Positions 11,342 to 22,400 of a DNA stretch of 64,000 nt are shown here, piece after piece (the stretch's first letter is position 1; every line of letters starts with the position of its first letter). This DNA comes from Typhlomys cinereus. Lineage: Eukaryota; Chordata; Mammalia; Rodentia; Platacanthomyidae. A program made the translations under genes and the position numbers. The stretch is from NCBI GenBank assembly GCA_023101885.1, contig JALPQD010000006.1:13749585-13813584 (forward strand), in the 5' to 3' direction. The notes beneath the pieces were generated by a model. That model searched no databases. It was not told the DNA's origin and saw only the letters and a list, made by a program, of their open reading frames with translations.

Positions 11342-11770
11342 TTTTTTTTTTTTTATTAAAAATTTAATTATACATTTTAAAATTTTTTACCAGTTCCCTC
11401 CCTCCCCCCTCCCCCTCCCCTTCCCCCAGTGCCTCCCCCCCAATTCCCAGAGAGTCCTTTATTGTGTACGCCTAACTCTCCACTGGGTCCTCCTCTCCGA
11501 TGACATATAAGGACCCAGTGGCATTTCCATAAGCCCTTTCTCTTGTTCCCCTTAAGCATAAGATCACTACTATGGCTGTCAATCCTTTGCCTCCAGGGGT
11601 CTCGGTGCCCTTAACAGATGCTAGACTTTATGAGGGCAACAGTGCGCTGGACATTGCGCAGGGCATGCAAAGTCCATTATGATTGCTTTGGCCCCAACTA
11701 TTGTTGAGAATCTTGCAAATCGTTGCTCCTCCCATCCTTTTGCTCTTACAATCTTACCGCCCCTCTTCCG
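11342..11770 (-). mobile_element. 5'-truncated L1 3' end inserted in a B4 SINE
   Basis: The poly-T at 11341-11354 is the reversed poly(A) tail. It is followed by the reverse complement of the same L1 3' UTR seen at 17160-17645 and 23820-24320, including the reversed G-rich tract (CCCTCC runs at 11396-11440). The flanks carry similar GACTGGGCTTTT and AACTGGCTTTTT, a probable imperfect target duplication. The L1 broke a B4 element. Confidence 0.75.
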
Positions 11771-11875
11771 CAAACTGGCTTTTTACAGAGACTCTGGGGA
11801 GGCAAATTCACACCATCACACTTGCCAGGCAACAAGCACTTTACCCACTGAGCTACCTCTCTAGTCCTCTAACAG
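11771..11875 (-). mobile_element. B4 SINE, part 2 (ID-like head)
   Basis: The block CAAGCACTTTACCCACTGAG, then CTACCTCTCTAGTCCT, is the reversed ID-like head of B4. It completes the element whose tail lies at 11220-11341. Confidence 0.66.
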
Positions 11876-12457
11876 ACTTTCAATCTCCTCTTACTAAAAA
11901 CAAAACAGAAATGTAATTAAATAAAGGTGACATTCTTTATTTACATCTTGACAACTTTACTGTCCATAAAGCAGTCACTTCAAAGGATTGCATATATTCA
12001 AGTTGTGAAGTTAAGTGTCATGGTGGGTACAGGGATGTTCACAGATCAGCAGAAGTAGAAGAGGAGAAACAAGGCTGTATTTACTAAGTCAAGATGCTAA
12101 AATTTCAGTCAAAATCATCAATTATACAAAATACAATATTAAAACATGGAAGGTAACTCTCTATCTTTCCAGATGTAAGTCTTCCAAACTAAGATTCACA
12201 TTTTTATCAAAATAATTTTACAAACTATTTAAAACCTGTATTCTTGATGATTTTAAGTTATTAAAATATGTTCTAATTTTTCAAAAACCTAGATACATTT
12301 TGTATAGTTTTGATATATACAGAAACTAATCTTACAATTATAACAATTTTAGTTATAAAATCTCATGACCATAAAAATGATTATAAACAATCTCTTCATA
12401 TCCAAGGTCTTTCAGATGTCAATTATCTTCTAATTCATTATTGGTATTATTTCTTTG
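11876..12457. other. AT-rich non-coding stretch
   Basis: Nothing recognised. Confidence 0.45.
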
Positions 12458-12471
12458 AAAAGATAGATCAA

Positions 12472-12742
12472 GGGCTGGAGAGACTGCTTAAGGGTTAAGA
12501 CTCTGTCTCCCAAGCAGAGGGTCCTGAGTTCGGATCCCAGGTCCCATGTAAAAATGCCAGGTGGAAATGTCAGAGGCTGCAATTCTGGCTCTGGGTGACA
12601 GAGCCTGGGAAACCCAGAGTGAAGCAAGAAGGTCGTAGAAACAATCCAGGATGATTCCCAAAGTCACACACACAGACACACATACACGCACACACACATA
12701 CATACACACACACACACACACAATGAATGAACAAATAAGTTT
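12472..12742 (+). mobile_element. ID-headed SINE with (CA)n tail, subfamily B
   Basis: The head is like subfamily A (GGGCTGGAGAGACTGC) but the body differs: CAGGTCCCATGTAAAAATGC, then a segment with AAGCAAGAAGG and GATGATTCCCAAAGTCAC before the (CA)n at 12664-12721. Flanking repeats are AAAAGATAGATCAA at 12458-12471 and AAAAGATACGTCAA at 12743-12756 (12 of 14 match). Same-body copies are at 24453-24740 and 45524-45823. Confidence 0.85.
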
Positions 12743-12756
12743 AAAAGATACGTCAA

Positions 12757-13961
12757 ATTTATTTATTCCTAAAATGTATTAGAGAGCATATAATTCTGGC
12801 AATCACAAATCATCACAGAACTCTTGTCATACTATAAAAGAAAAATGAATGATAGCCATAAATTAACAATTTCTCAGTATTCTGCACTGAATAATCAGTG
12901 AATTGTGCAGGTGAAATTCATGGATATTCTCTATCTTATTACAAGGTTTCATAAGGACTCTATTAAAGCATTGTGGCCCTATCAAATTTGAAGATTCAAA
13001 ATCTTTAAATTAAAAAGTCATATTAATAAAATCACTCACATCTATATGTTCTCCTGATTCTAGTACCTTGGCTCAAAGAGTTTGTCTATAAATAATGAAT
13101 GAGTTTGAGTTGTAGTTCTATAACTTAGACAAGAAACTACTTTTTCTCCAGTCAACCCCACTGCTTCAATATACTAACTATATTAATATAGTAAATTTTC
13201 CCAAATACAAACTTAACAATTTAGTTATTTGGAAAAGCACATTCTTATTCTTACTAAAGTTGAATCTACCAAATACCATTGTCTGAAATATGAAAAATAC
13301 TAGTATTTGCATTTAACTATCCAGTAAACCTTCTACAATGCATAATTTTTATAAATTATTTATTTCTCCAAATTTTATAAATGTCTATGCATCATCTAAC
13401 AGCATTTTCTGACCAAATGTGATACAGGTTATTGCTATATTATTTTCTACCTATTATGTCACCCACATGCTCTTGAGGGAAGAACAATACTTTCAAAGAA
13501 ATGTTTGTATTTCATAATTAAACATTTAAGTAGATCCAAAATCTTCAAAACATTGATTTAATATTTTTGACTTTGAAGAATGTTCATCAGTATAGACAAT
13601 ATTCTGTCATGATAGGAAAATACCAGAAGGTACACCATATTCTTAAGCTTCTCTTTTAATGATGATTAACAATGAATATTTCAAGCACACTCTTGATAAC
13701 TACTGCAGTTGACTTACTGCTAATATCATTAAATCATTATTTTCAGTTTACCATAGAGATATACTGTTCACAGCATATGTTGAGGATATTTTTGCTCAAA
13801 TGTGTTTGAATTATCAAAATTATGTTTGTCATGATTTTTTAACTCAGTTGCACGTCTTACAAGAGTTAGTTTAGTTAAACATACATAATCTGTCCTGTAA
13901 CTTCTTTTAAGGAGGCAGAAATAAAAATGAGCATCTTCAATTTTCAAAACAAGTAAGTCTA
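12757..13961. other. AT-rich non-coding stretch
   Basis: No repeat or exon was recognised. Confidence 0.45.
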
Positions 13962-14372
13962 TGTCATAGTTAGATACAAGTGTCAACTGTTGAAGGTTTA
14001 AGTTCTGAGCACATTTGTAAAGAATTAGAAGTTGAGTTAAGCACCAAGCAAGCCTGCAAATATTGTGTAATGGACAGGAAAGATCTAAATCATGATGCAC
14101 AGGAGTAGTCCTTGGGTGGGTGAATATGATGGAGAGAACTGGTTAAAGACTTGGTCAGACATGTTCATCTGGCAAGTTAAGAGTTATCCCTCTTTCAGAT
14201 GTTATGTGAATATGGCATAACCAGTTCTCACAGCCCTTGTGTTGGTGTGGACTCTTCTGAAAAGCTGGAGCAAGAACTGTAACTGGACTGTCAAAAGCCA
14301 GAATAAATTCCTTTGTTCTTTTAAGCTGTTTTGCCATGACTTTATCAGCAACAATGCAAGCTAACTGCTACA
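13962..14372 (+). mobile_element. MaLR-type solo LTR, diverged
   Basis: The block follows the order GTGTCAACT, then GGGTGGGTGAATATGATGGA, then CCAGAATAAATTCC (polyadenylation signal at about 14303), then a terminal AACTGCTACA. The same order recurs at 38180-38560 and 57062-57480, so the three are copies of one LTR family. No internal region is attached. Ends are approximate. Confidence 0.6.
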
Positions 14373-14619
14373 ATCCACATGATGTGTCCAGAATACTATG
14401 CATAACTTGCCATGTGTGTGACATTCTGACATTGACTGAATCCATGTGCATATTAAAAAATTAAAAAGATTTAATTTTTAAAATTACACAAATGAAATGC
14501 ATAAAATTTTGGTAAAGTTTCAAAACATACCACATCATCTTGCATATTTCCTGGAGTATATAAGCTCCAGTTTTTAGACCACTATTTACAACATTCCACT
14601 TAACTCAAGTTGAAAACTA

Positions 14620-14799
14620 CCTATAGGCTAGTCACAGATTACTTAACCATGAATCTTATAGAGCTCATTTATAAAATAAGTATAAAAATAGGTATACTAG
14701 GTTGGCAATATGACTCAATGTATAAAGGAGTTTACTGTCAAGCCTGATGCATCTGAATTGCTTGCATCTTTAAGTCTACAAACTCCTGAAAGCTTTACA

Positions 14800-14831
<32 letters not shown>

Positions 14832-14940
14832 AAATTTTGGATTAAATGACATAGTTATATCACAAAGCTGTTTTGAAGATTACACTAAATTGATGAAAAG
14901 AGCATTTTTATGACTATACAAAATGCAAAGCACCTTATAA
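14620..14940 (+). mobile_element. MIR SINE, split by a later SINE
   Basis: The stretch CTAGTCACAGATTACTTAAC to the 'CTCATTTATAAAATAAG' segment (14633-14690) is the MIR core. The sequence GCTGTTTTGAAGATTA, then AAATGCAAAGCACCTTATAA, after 14832 is its 3' part. An inserted element occupies 14697-14832. Confidence 0.6.
14697..14832 (+). mobile_element. diverged ID-like SINE ending in (TA)n
   Basis: A GGTTGGCAATATGACTCA head is followed by a short tRNA-like body and a palindromic (TA)n block at 14799-14830. It sits between two parts of one MIR. Confidence 0.5.
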
Positions 14941-15001
14941 AACACATTTAAATTATTTAAATTACTAATTCTTGATTAATGTCTTCATATAATGAGCTTT
15001 T

Positions 15002-15271
15002 TTATTTATTACTTGTTCAATTGTGCGTGTGTGTGTGCTTGTGTGTGTGTAGAAACACGGACGAATTCAGGAACCACCATGAACGCCTCCAACTCCTCCT
15101 TGTTTACTCTGTCCCGGGATTCACGGACTCCGCCCTATCAGAACCGGAAACGCGGGCAGCCCCCGCTTCCACCTGCGTCTATACGCATCTATATGTGGGG
15201 TCTAGGATCTGAACTCAGGACCTTCCGCCTGCAAGGCAGAGGCTTAATCCCTGAGCCACATCTCCAGCCCC
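15002..15271 (-). mobile_element. ID-headed SINE, subfamily A, reversed
   Basis: The reversed tail (TATTTATTACTTGTTCAATT), (TG)n at 15024-15050, the reversed GAACCACCATGAACGCCTCC body and the reversed head ending CCAGCCCC are all visible. Flanking repeats are CATATAATGAGCTTTT at 14986-15001 and CATATAATAAGCTCTT at 15272-15287. Two open frames of 77 and 114 codons that cross it are SINE sequence read by chance. Confidence 0.86.
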
Positions 15272-15329
15272 CATATAATAAGCTCTTGACAAATATGAGT
15301 GATACTCCTGAGAAACAGACTAATTGCAC

Positions 15330-15835
15330 AAAATAAAAAATGTTTATTTGGGCAAAAATGGTGGTTTGTCACAAGTCAGGGCTACAGCAGCCAGCATATA
15401 ACCACAATGTCATTGGACTTTGCCTTACCTGCAAGATGGCTGACATGTCAACAATCCCCAAAGTCTAGCACGGATTACAGGGGAGAAGGCGTCAGGTAGT
15501 AGAATCCTGAGAGGTAAAGGTTAAACAGTCATAATAGAATTCCCATACCAGTAGGCTGCCCAAGAAGGCGCCCCAAGCTATGCCATTGAGTCCTGAACCC
15601 TCACTAGTGTAGACAACTCAGAGGGAAATTCAGCACCCACATAAATAAATGCTCTAGAGGATGGGAGTAAGCAGTAAAGAAGCACCAAGAGAGGAGGAGG
15701 GAAGGAAAAGGAATGAAGGGAGAGAATAGAAAAGTGGGGGAAAGACTGCAATGGGGAACAACAGGGGGAACGAAGAGGAGGAGAAGAAGGTGGGAACCTA
15801 TTGAGTTTGTATAACTAGGCCAAAAAAAAGTAATA
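15330..15835 (+). mobile_element. L1 3' UTR fragment, older subfamily
   Basis: It shares its order with 57886-58492: CAAGTCAGGGCTACAGCAGC, then GGTTAAACAGTCATAATAGA, then GAGTCCTGAACCCTCACTAG, then a G-rich tract, then CCTATTGAGTTTGTATAACT and an A-rich end. The G-rich tract and the CCTATT-AGTTTGTAT terminus also match the younger L1 copies at 17160-17645 and 23820-24320. Confidence 0.72.
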
Positions 15836-16032
15836 AAAAAAAAGCAGAAGCACGACTGGAAGGAAGGAGACTAGCAGGAAAGGAAATGGAAGAGAGAATT
15901 CTATGGCAGCAAGGAGGGCGGGGGGTATGAACATGGTCAAAGCATATAATGTACATGTGAAGGGACATGCTTAAGAAACCAGCAGTATGTGCAATGAATG
16001 TGAACCAATAAACAGCTGTTTATTTTTTTTAA
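15836..16032 (+). mobile_element. L1 3' terminal fragment, another subfamily
   Basis: GGGGGGTATGAACATGGTCA, then AGCATATAATGTACATGTGA and an AATAAAC region resemble the end of the Lx-type 3' UTR. The A-rich end of the preceding L1 lies inside or next to it. Confidence 0.5.
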
Positions 16033-16460
16033 AAAAATGGTGATTTATTTCCATTCTTATCTCTTCAAAAAAATTTTCAAGTTCCTTAGGTCAAAGTTAT
16101 ATTGCAGTTTTCAATGTGTCCTAAAGTGAAAATGATAGTGCTCTGGATGTATTGATACACAAGAATTTCAAAATTTTAGGTGCATCTACATATATTGCCA
16201 CTAATTTGCTCTTCATTATCTGCAAAACTTACAGCAATGAGTGATTAATTGCAAGAGCATGAAATGTTACTGTTTTCATATATATTCTATTACATTGCTT
16301 CATGCAGGATCAGAGTCCAAAGAAAATTCTAAATAGCAATATTCCTTGATTGTTATACTACTTGGAATATGCCTTTACTTGGTCTTCAGATAAGCAAGTT
16401 TTCATGTTGTTTCATCTGAGATATTTTCTGTATGAATAAGAGAATTTTCATCAATGAACG
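16033..16460. other. AT-rich non-coding stretch
   Basis: Nothing recognised. Confidence 0.45.
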
Positions 16461-17652
16461 ACAGTTGACGAGTGGATAAGGAAACTGTGGTATATCTATA
16501 CAATGGAGTACTACTCAGCCATCAAAAATGATGAATTACTGCAATTTGCTGAGAAATGGATGTCATTAGAAACAATTATATTAAGTGAAGTATCCCAAAC
16601 CCAGAAAGTTAAGCGCCGTATGTACTCCCTAATTGGTGGCTCCTAGTACCAAACTCACCCAGTCCACATTGAGACATTCAAAGATAAATCTCTGTAATAC
16701 CTACAGTAATTGCAAGGATTATGAACAGGAGGGATGGGGTTTGAGGGCCACACCAGAAACAAGGAGAGAGGGGACCATGTTACAGCAGAGAAAATAGGCC
16801 TCCAAGGAATGCAAGTAAGTAATGTGACACCTGGTTAAGTTCACAGACATTCGTTCCTGATCATGTACGGGTATGATCTCACCAGAAGGGGAGCGCAGAT
16901 GAAAGGTGATCATTTTGCAAATGAGTGACTGACCCCTCCCTCACCGAGGTTTCCTGCTTTTATTACATCTATCCTTGAATGTGCTATTATAACAAGACTC
17001 CAGTTTAACAGCTTTTTGTCTCTGACCAGGGGGTGACATACAGTGCCCATCACGACGGAGTGAAGGGCATTGCAGGAGCAGTAAACTGCAAAAGAAAATC
17101 AACAAACCACAATCCAGAACTTCAGAGACTCTATATCAACCACATAGAACTAGGCTAGCCTAATCTCCCCCCATCCTGAAGCTCAGGAACATTTGTGGAA
17201 GAGGGGGCAGTAAGACTGTAAGAGCAAAAGGATGGGAGGAGCAATGATTTGCAAGATTCTCCACACTAGTTAGGGCCGAAGTAATCATAATAGGACTTTG
17301 CATGCCCTGCGCAATGTCCAACACACTATTGACCTCACAAAGTATAGCATCTGCTAAAGGCACCAAGATCCTTGGAGGCAAGGGATTAACAGCCACAGTA
17401 GTGTTCCTATGCTTAAGGGGAACACGAGAAAGGGTTCAGGGAAATGCCACTGGGTCCTTGTACGTCATCAAAGAGGAGGACCAAGAGGAGAGTTAGGCAT
17501 ACACAATAAAGGACTCTCTGGGATATGGGGGGAGACACTGGGGGATGGGGAGGGAGGGAGGAGGAGCAGGAGGTTCGGGGGGAGGAGGAGGGAGGGAGGG
17601 AACTGGTCTACCTATTAAGTTTGTATGAGCGGAAATAATAAAAAATGTATTA
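16461..17652 (+). mobile_element. 5'-truncated L1: ORF2 C-terminal end and full 3' UTR
   Basis: The start, ACAGTTGACGAGTGGATAAG, and everything downstream run in parallel with 23061-24320 of the longer L1. The last codons of ORF2 end in a TAG at 16645-16647, with the motif YTMEYYSAIKND encoded just upstream. The 3' UTR contains a G-rich tract at 17518-17600 and ends in AATAATAAAAAATG. Insertions and deletions relative to 23061-24320 are few, so this copy and that one are close relatives. No clear target duplication was found. Confidence 0.82.
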
Positions 17653-18328
17653 AAAAATTCATATGGAAGAACAAAAGACCACGATTAGTCAAAACAATTT
17701 TGAGCAATAAGAAGACTGCTGGAGGTATCACCATACCAGTTTTCAAACTATACTCCAGAGTTATAAAAACAGATTGGTACTGGCACAAAAACAGATACGT
17801 TGACCAATGGATTAGAACCCAAATACAAACTCCCACATATACAGCCACTTGATTTTTGACAAAGGTGTCAAACATGCATTCTGTTGAAGAGATAGCATTT
17901 ATAAGAAGTGGTGTCGGAAACATTGGAAATCTACATGTAGAAGAATAAAAAGTGACTGTTGCTTCTCTTCTTACACAAAATCAACTCCAAATGGACCAGA
18001 GACCTCAATATCAAATCCAAAATTCTGAAATTATTATAAGAAAGAGTAGGGAGCACATTTGAACTGATAGACATAGGTAAAGATTTTCTAAAAAGAGCAG
18101 AAAATGTCCAGGAAACAGGACCAATAATCAACAAATGGAACTTCATGAAATTAAAAAGCTTCTGCTCTGCAAAATAAACTGTTAATTGTACAAAAAGACA
18201 ATCCATAGAATGGGAGAAAAACTTTGCTAGCTATGAATCTGACCAAGAATTAATCTCCAGAATATACAAAGAGCTCAAAAAACCAACACCAAGACAACAG
18301 ACATTCCAATTAAAAAATGGGCCCTTGG
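17653..18328 (+). mobile_element. older L1 ORF2 segment, left part
   Basis: It encodes degraded ORF2 sequence: [20 protein letters not shown] is readable from about 17655, corresponding to the post-RT region of L1 ORF2. The order continues through the '[10 protein letters not shown]' region to the TTAAAAAATGGGC block, where later L1 insertions interrupt it. The right part continues at about 24741. Several frameshifts and stops are present. Confidence 0.78.
18312..18328 (+). repeat. 17-bp target-site duplication, left copy
   Basis: AAAAAATGGGCCCTTGG here recurs exactly at 24433-24449. It brackets the inserted L1 3' UTR fragment together with the big L1 nested in it. Confidence 0.8.
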
Positions 18329-18368
18329 ACCCAGAGGAGAGTTTGGCATGCACATTAAAGGATGCTCC
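18329..18368 (+). mobile_element. short L1 3' UTR insertion, left part
   Basis: CCCAGAGGAGAGTTTGGCAT and the following bases match the L1 3' UTR just before its G-rich tract (compare 17483-17515 and 24132-24165). The rest of this insertion continues at 24340-24432, because a large L1 landed inside it. Confidence 0.72.
18356..18368 (+). repeat. 13-bp target-site duplication, left copy
   Basis: TAAAGGATGCTCC is repeated exactly at 24327-24339. It defines the ends of the large L1 (18369-24326). Confidence 0.85.
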
Positions 18369-18460
18369 ACCCCATTCCCCACCCCGCTCTGCCTGTCAGG
18401 ACGCACGCGCTGTCCAGCCGGGCCTTCACCCGCCACCTAGACTCCAACCAGAACAAACCC

Positions 18461-19420
18461 ATGGAAAAAGGCCAAGAAAGCCTGACCCAGGATAACGACT
18501 TTCAAAATATGATCATTACCATGTTCAATACTATGAAAGAGGAAATCAGGGAGGAATTACATAATCGAATCAATCTCTTTGAAGAGGAACACAACAGACA
18601 TTTGGAGGAGTTGAGAAAAACAGTGCAAGAAACAAAAATTGGCATAGAGCAGTTAAAACAGACTCAAGCAGAGTTTAAAACTGAGCTAAAAGACAAGTTA
18701 TCTTGAACCCAGAACTCCACAGAGAGTCTTCTCAACAGAACTAACTAAGCAGAAAACAGAATTTCAGATCTTGAAGATAAAGTGGGAGTACTAACCAGCT
18801 CAATGGAAGAGGTTGTTAAAGCCAAAAAGATACTTGAGAGAAATATCCAAGAGATATGGGACACCCTGAAGAAGCCTAACATGCGTATTCATGGAATACC
18901 AGAGCAAGAATCTCAAAATACCACCCCTGACGAAATTTTTCAAACGATCATCAAGGAAAACTTTCCTCATCTAAAAAAAGAGAGGCCCATCCATATACAA
19001 GAGGCATTCCGCACCCCAAACAGATACGACCAAAACAGAAGCACGCCACCTCAAATAATAGTTAAAACACTCCACATTCAAGATAAAGAACTGGTGCTGA
19101 GAGCTTCAAGGGAGAAAAAACAAGTCACTTTTAAAGGTAAACCTATTCAAATAACAAATGACTTCTCAGTCGAAACAGTAAAAGCAAGAAGAGCTTGGAG
19201 AGACATACTTCAAGTATTGAATGAGCAAAAATGTCAACCCAGGCTGATTTACCCTGCAAAACTATCAGTCATGATCAAGGGAGAAAGAAAAATCTTCCAG
19301 CACAAAGACAACTTGAAGGGATACATGTCCACCAAACCAGGCCTTCAAAAAATGCTAGAAATGATACTCAAGCGTGAAGAAAAAAACAGGCATATCCAGG
19401 AGAATAGAAGGCAAGTATAA
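18461..19420 (+). pseudogene. L1 ORF1 (RNA-binding chaperone) pseudogene
   Basis: ORF1p is the trimeric nucleic-acid chaperone that coats L1 RNA in the cytoplasm. The ATG at 18461 opens with MEKGQESLTQDNDFQ, and the same frame stays open upstream to 18362, so the true start could have been lost by truncation. A Glu/Lys/Leu-rich coiled-coil region spans about 18536-18700. TGA at 18704-18706 and TAA at 18746-18748 interrupt the same reading frame, which then continues as 212 codons to 19420. That part holds the RRM motif (RIHGIPEQ at about 18884-18907) and the C-terminal domain (the RRAWRDILQVLNEQKCQPRL block). No frameshift is needed, only two nonsense changes. The product would be a short coiled-coil fragment. 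Confidence 0.88.
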
Positions 19421-19470
19421 CACCATTAAAAGCGAAGCAATATACTTATAAAAACTAAAAAACATAATAA

Positions 19471-22400
19471 ATGTCTGGAATTAAAAATAATTTCTCCATT
19501 ATAACATTAAATGTTAATGGAATTAATTCACCGATCAAGAGACACAGATTACAAACTTGGATCAAAAATCACAATCCCTCAATCTGCTGCCTGCAGGAAA
19601 CCCATCTCACCACAAAAGATAGGCACGCTCTAAAAATAAAAGGCTGGTCAGCAATTCTACAAACAAATGGAAGCAGAAAACAGGCAGGGGTAGCCATTAT
19701 GCTATCAGACAAAGTGGACTTCGAACCAAAGAAAATTATAAGAGACACGGATGGATACTACATTTTAGTCACAGGTACAATTCACCAGGAAGACTTCACA
19801 ATACTGAACATATATGCGCCCAGTACGGGCCCATCCACAATCATTAAGAAAACCCTACAGTGTCTAAAGCAAGAAATCAACCCCCAAACGATAATTCTTG
19901 GGGACTTCAACACCGCCCTCTCAACATGGGATAGATCAACAGGTCAAAAGCTTAACAGAGACACTTTGGAACTTAATCAAACCCTGAAAGAAATGGACCT
20001 TACAGATCTCTATCGAACTTTTCACCCACGTATCAAAGAATACACATTTTTCTCAGCAGCACACGGAACTTTCTCCAAAATAGATCACATATTGGGCCAC
20101 AAAACGAATCTACACATATACAAAAAAGCTGAAATTCTAACCTGTGCCCTATCAGACCACCACGGCCTAAAGCTGGACATCCACAACACATCAAACAAGA
20201 GAAAATACACTAACTCCTGGAAACTTAACACTATGATGCTGAATGAGAACTGGATTCAGGAAGAAATTAAAAAGGAAATTCAAGATTTCCTGAAAGTGAA
20301 TGATAATGAAAATACAACTTACCAAAATCTCTGGGACACAATGAAAGCTGTCCTAAGGGGTAAGTTCATAGCTCTTAATGCCTACATCAAAAAAATGGAA
20401 ACATCAGAAATAAACAACTTAACAATGCAACTTAAAGCTTTAGAGAAACTAGAGCAATCTGATCGCAAAAGTAGTAGAAGAGAGGAGATTAGCAAAATAA
20501 GGGGAGAAATATCTGAAATCGAGACTAAGAAAACGATAGAAAAAATCAACCACTCAAAAAGCTGGTTCTTTGAAAAAATCAATAAGATTGATACACCCCT
20601 ATCTAAATTAACCAAAAGCAGGAGAGAGAAAATCCAAATTAACAAAATCAGAAATGAACTTGGAGTTATCACTACTGACACTCAAGAATCCAGAGAATTT
20701 TAACATCATATTTCAAAAACTTACACTCTGTGAAGTTTAACAACACAAAGAAGATGGATGAATTTCTAAGTAAACACAACTTACCTAAACTGAATCAGGA
20801 AGTTGTGAATTATGTAAATAGTCCTATAACATATAAGGAAATTGAGGAAGTAATCTTGAATCTTCCCACCAAAAAATGTCCTGGACCACATGGATTCAGC
20901 ACAGAGTTCTACCAGACATTTAAGGAGTTAATAACACCAATACTCCTCAAACTGTTCCATCAAATAGCAAAGGAAGGAACACTACCAAATTCCTTCTATG
21001 AAGCTAATATCGTCTTAATCCCAAAACCTAATAAAGATTCACTTAAAAAAGAAAACTATAGGCCAATCTCTCTGATGAACACAGATGCAAAGATTCTCAT
21101 CAAAGTCTTAGCAAATAGGATTCAAAAACATATCAAAAAGATCATCCATGGGGATCAAGTAGGCTTTATCCCCGGCATAAAAGTTTGGTTCAACATACAC
21201 AAATCAATAAATGTAATTCATCATATAAACCAGTCCAAAGTCCAAGACCACGTGATACTCTCAATACATGCAGAAAAAGCTTTTGACATGATCCAACAGC
21301 CTTTTATGATCAAAAGCTAGAGACAGTAGGAATGAAAGGAACCTTTATCAATATAATAAAAGGGTTATACCACAAGCCCACAGCAAGGATTATGCTCAAT
21401 GGGGAACAATTGGAAGCATTCCCACTTCAATCAGGAACTAGACAAGGCTGTGCACTCTCACCACTTCTATTCAATATTGTACTTGAAGTCTTAGCTGAAG
21501 CCATAAGACAAGAAAGGGACATAAGAGGGATTCAAATTGGCAAGGAAGAAGCCAAGCTATCCCTATTTGCAGATGACATGATCCTATACCTGAGTGATCC
21601 CAAAAACTCAACCAGGAAGCTCCTGGAACTAATTGAGAAGTTCAGCAGGATGCAAAATAAATGTGCAAAAATCAGAGGCCTTCCTATATGCCCAGAATGA
21701 AAGAAGTGAAAAAGCCTTGAGAGAAACAATCCCATTTACTATAGCCCCTAAAAAAATGAAACACCTTGGTATAAACCTAACCAAGGAGGTAAAGGACCTT
21801 TACAATGAAAACTTTAAAACCCTAAAAAAAGAAATTGCAGAAGACACCAGAAGGTGGAAAGACCTCCCATGTTCCTGGATTGGCAGAATCAACATCGTAA
21901 AAATGACCATCCTACCAAAGGCAACATACAGATTCAATGCTATACCAATTAAAATCCCAAAGCAATTCTTCAAAGAAGTTGACCATACAATCTCAAAATT
22001 CATATGGACGCACAAAAGACCCAGGATAGCAAAGACAATCCTGAGTAACAAAAACACTGCTGGAGGTATTACCATACCGAACCTTAGTCTATATTACAAA
22101 TCCATAGTTATAGAGACAGCCTGGTACTGGCTCCAAAATAGACACACAGATCAATGGATAAGGATTGAAGACCCAGATATAAGCCCACAAAATTACAGCC
22201 ATTTGGTCTTTGACAAAGGGGCCCAAAGAATCCAATGGAAAAAGAACAGCATCTTCAACAAATGGTGCTGGCAAAACTGGATCTCCACATGCAGAAGATT
22301 AAAGCTGGACCCGTACTTGTCACCATGTACAAGACTTAATTCCAAATGGATCAAGGACCTTGATATCAAGCCAGAGACTATAAAAACCATAGTTGAAAGG

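Noticed and set aside
13768..14100. 110-codon minus-strand frame
   Set aside because: It overlaps a MaLR-type LTR on the opposite strand and shows no domain or signal.
15641..15835. Purine-rich tract considered as a triplex or recombination hotspot
   Set aside because: Its position just before the L1 terminus explains it as an L1 3' UTR tract.
20382..20681. 99-codon hydrophobic minus-strand frame
   Set aside because: It is the antisense shadow of Lys/Glu-rich L1 ORF2.
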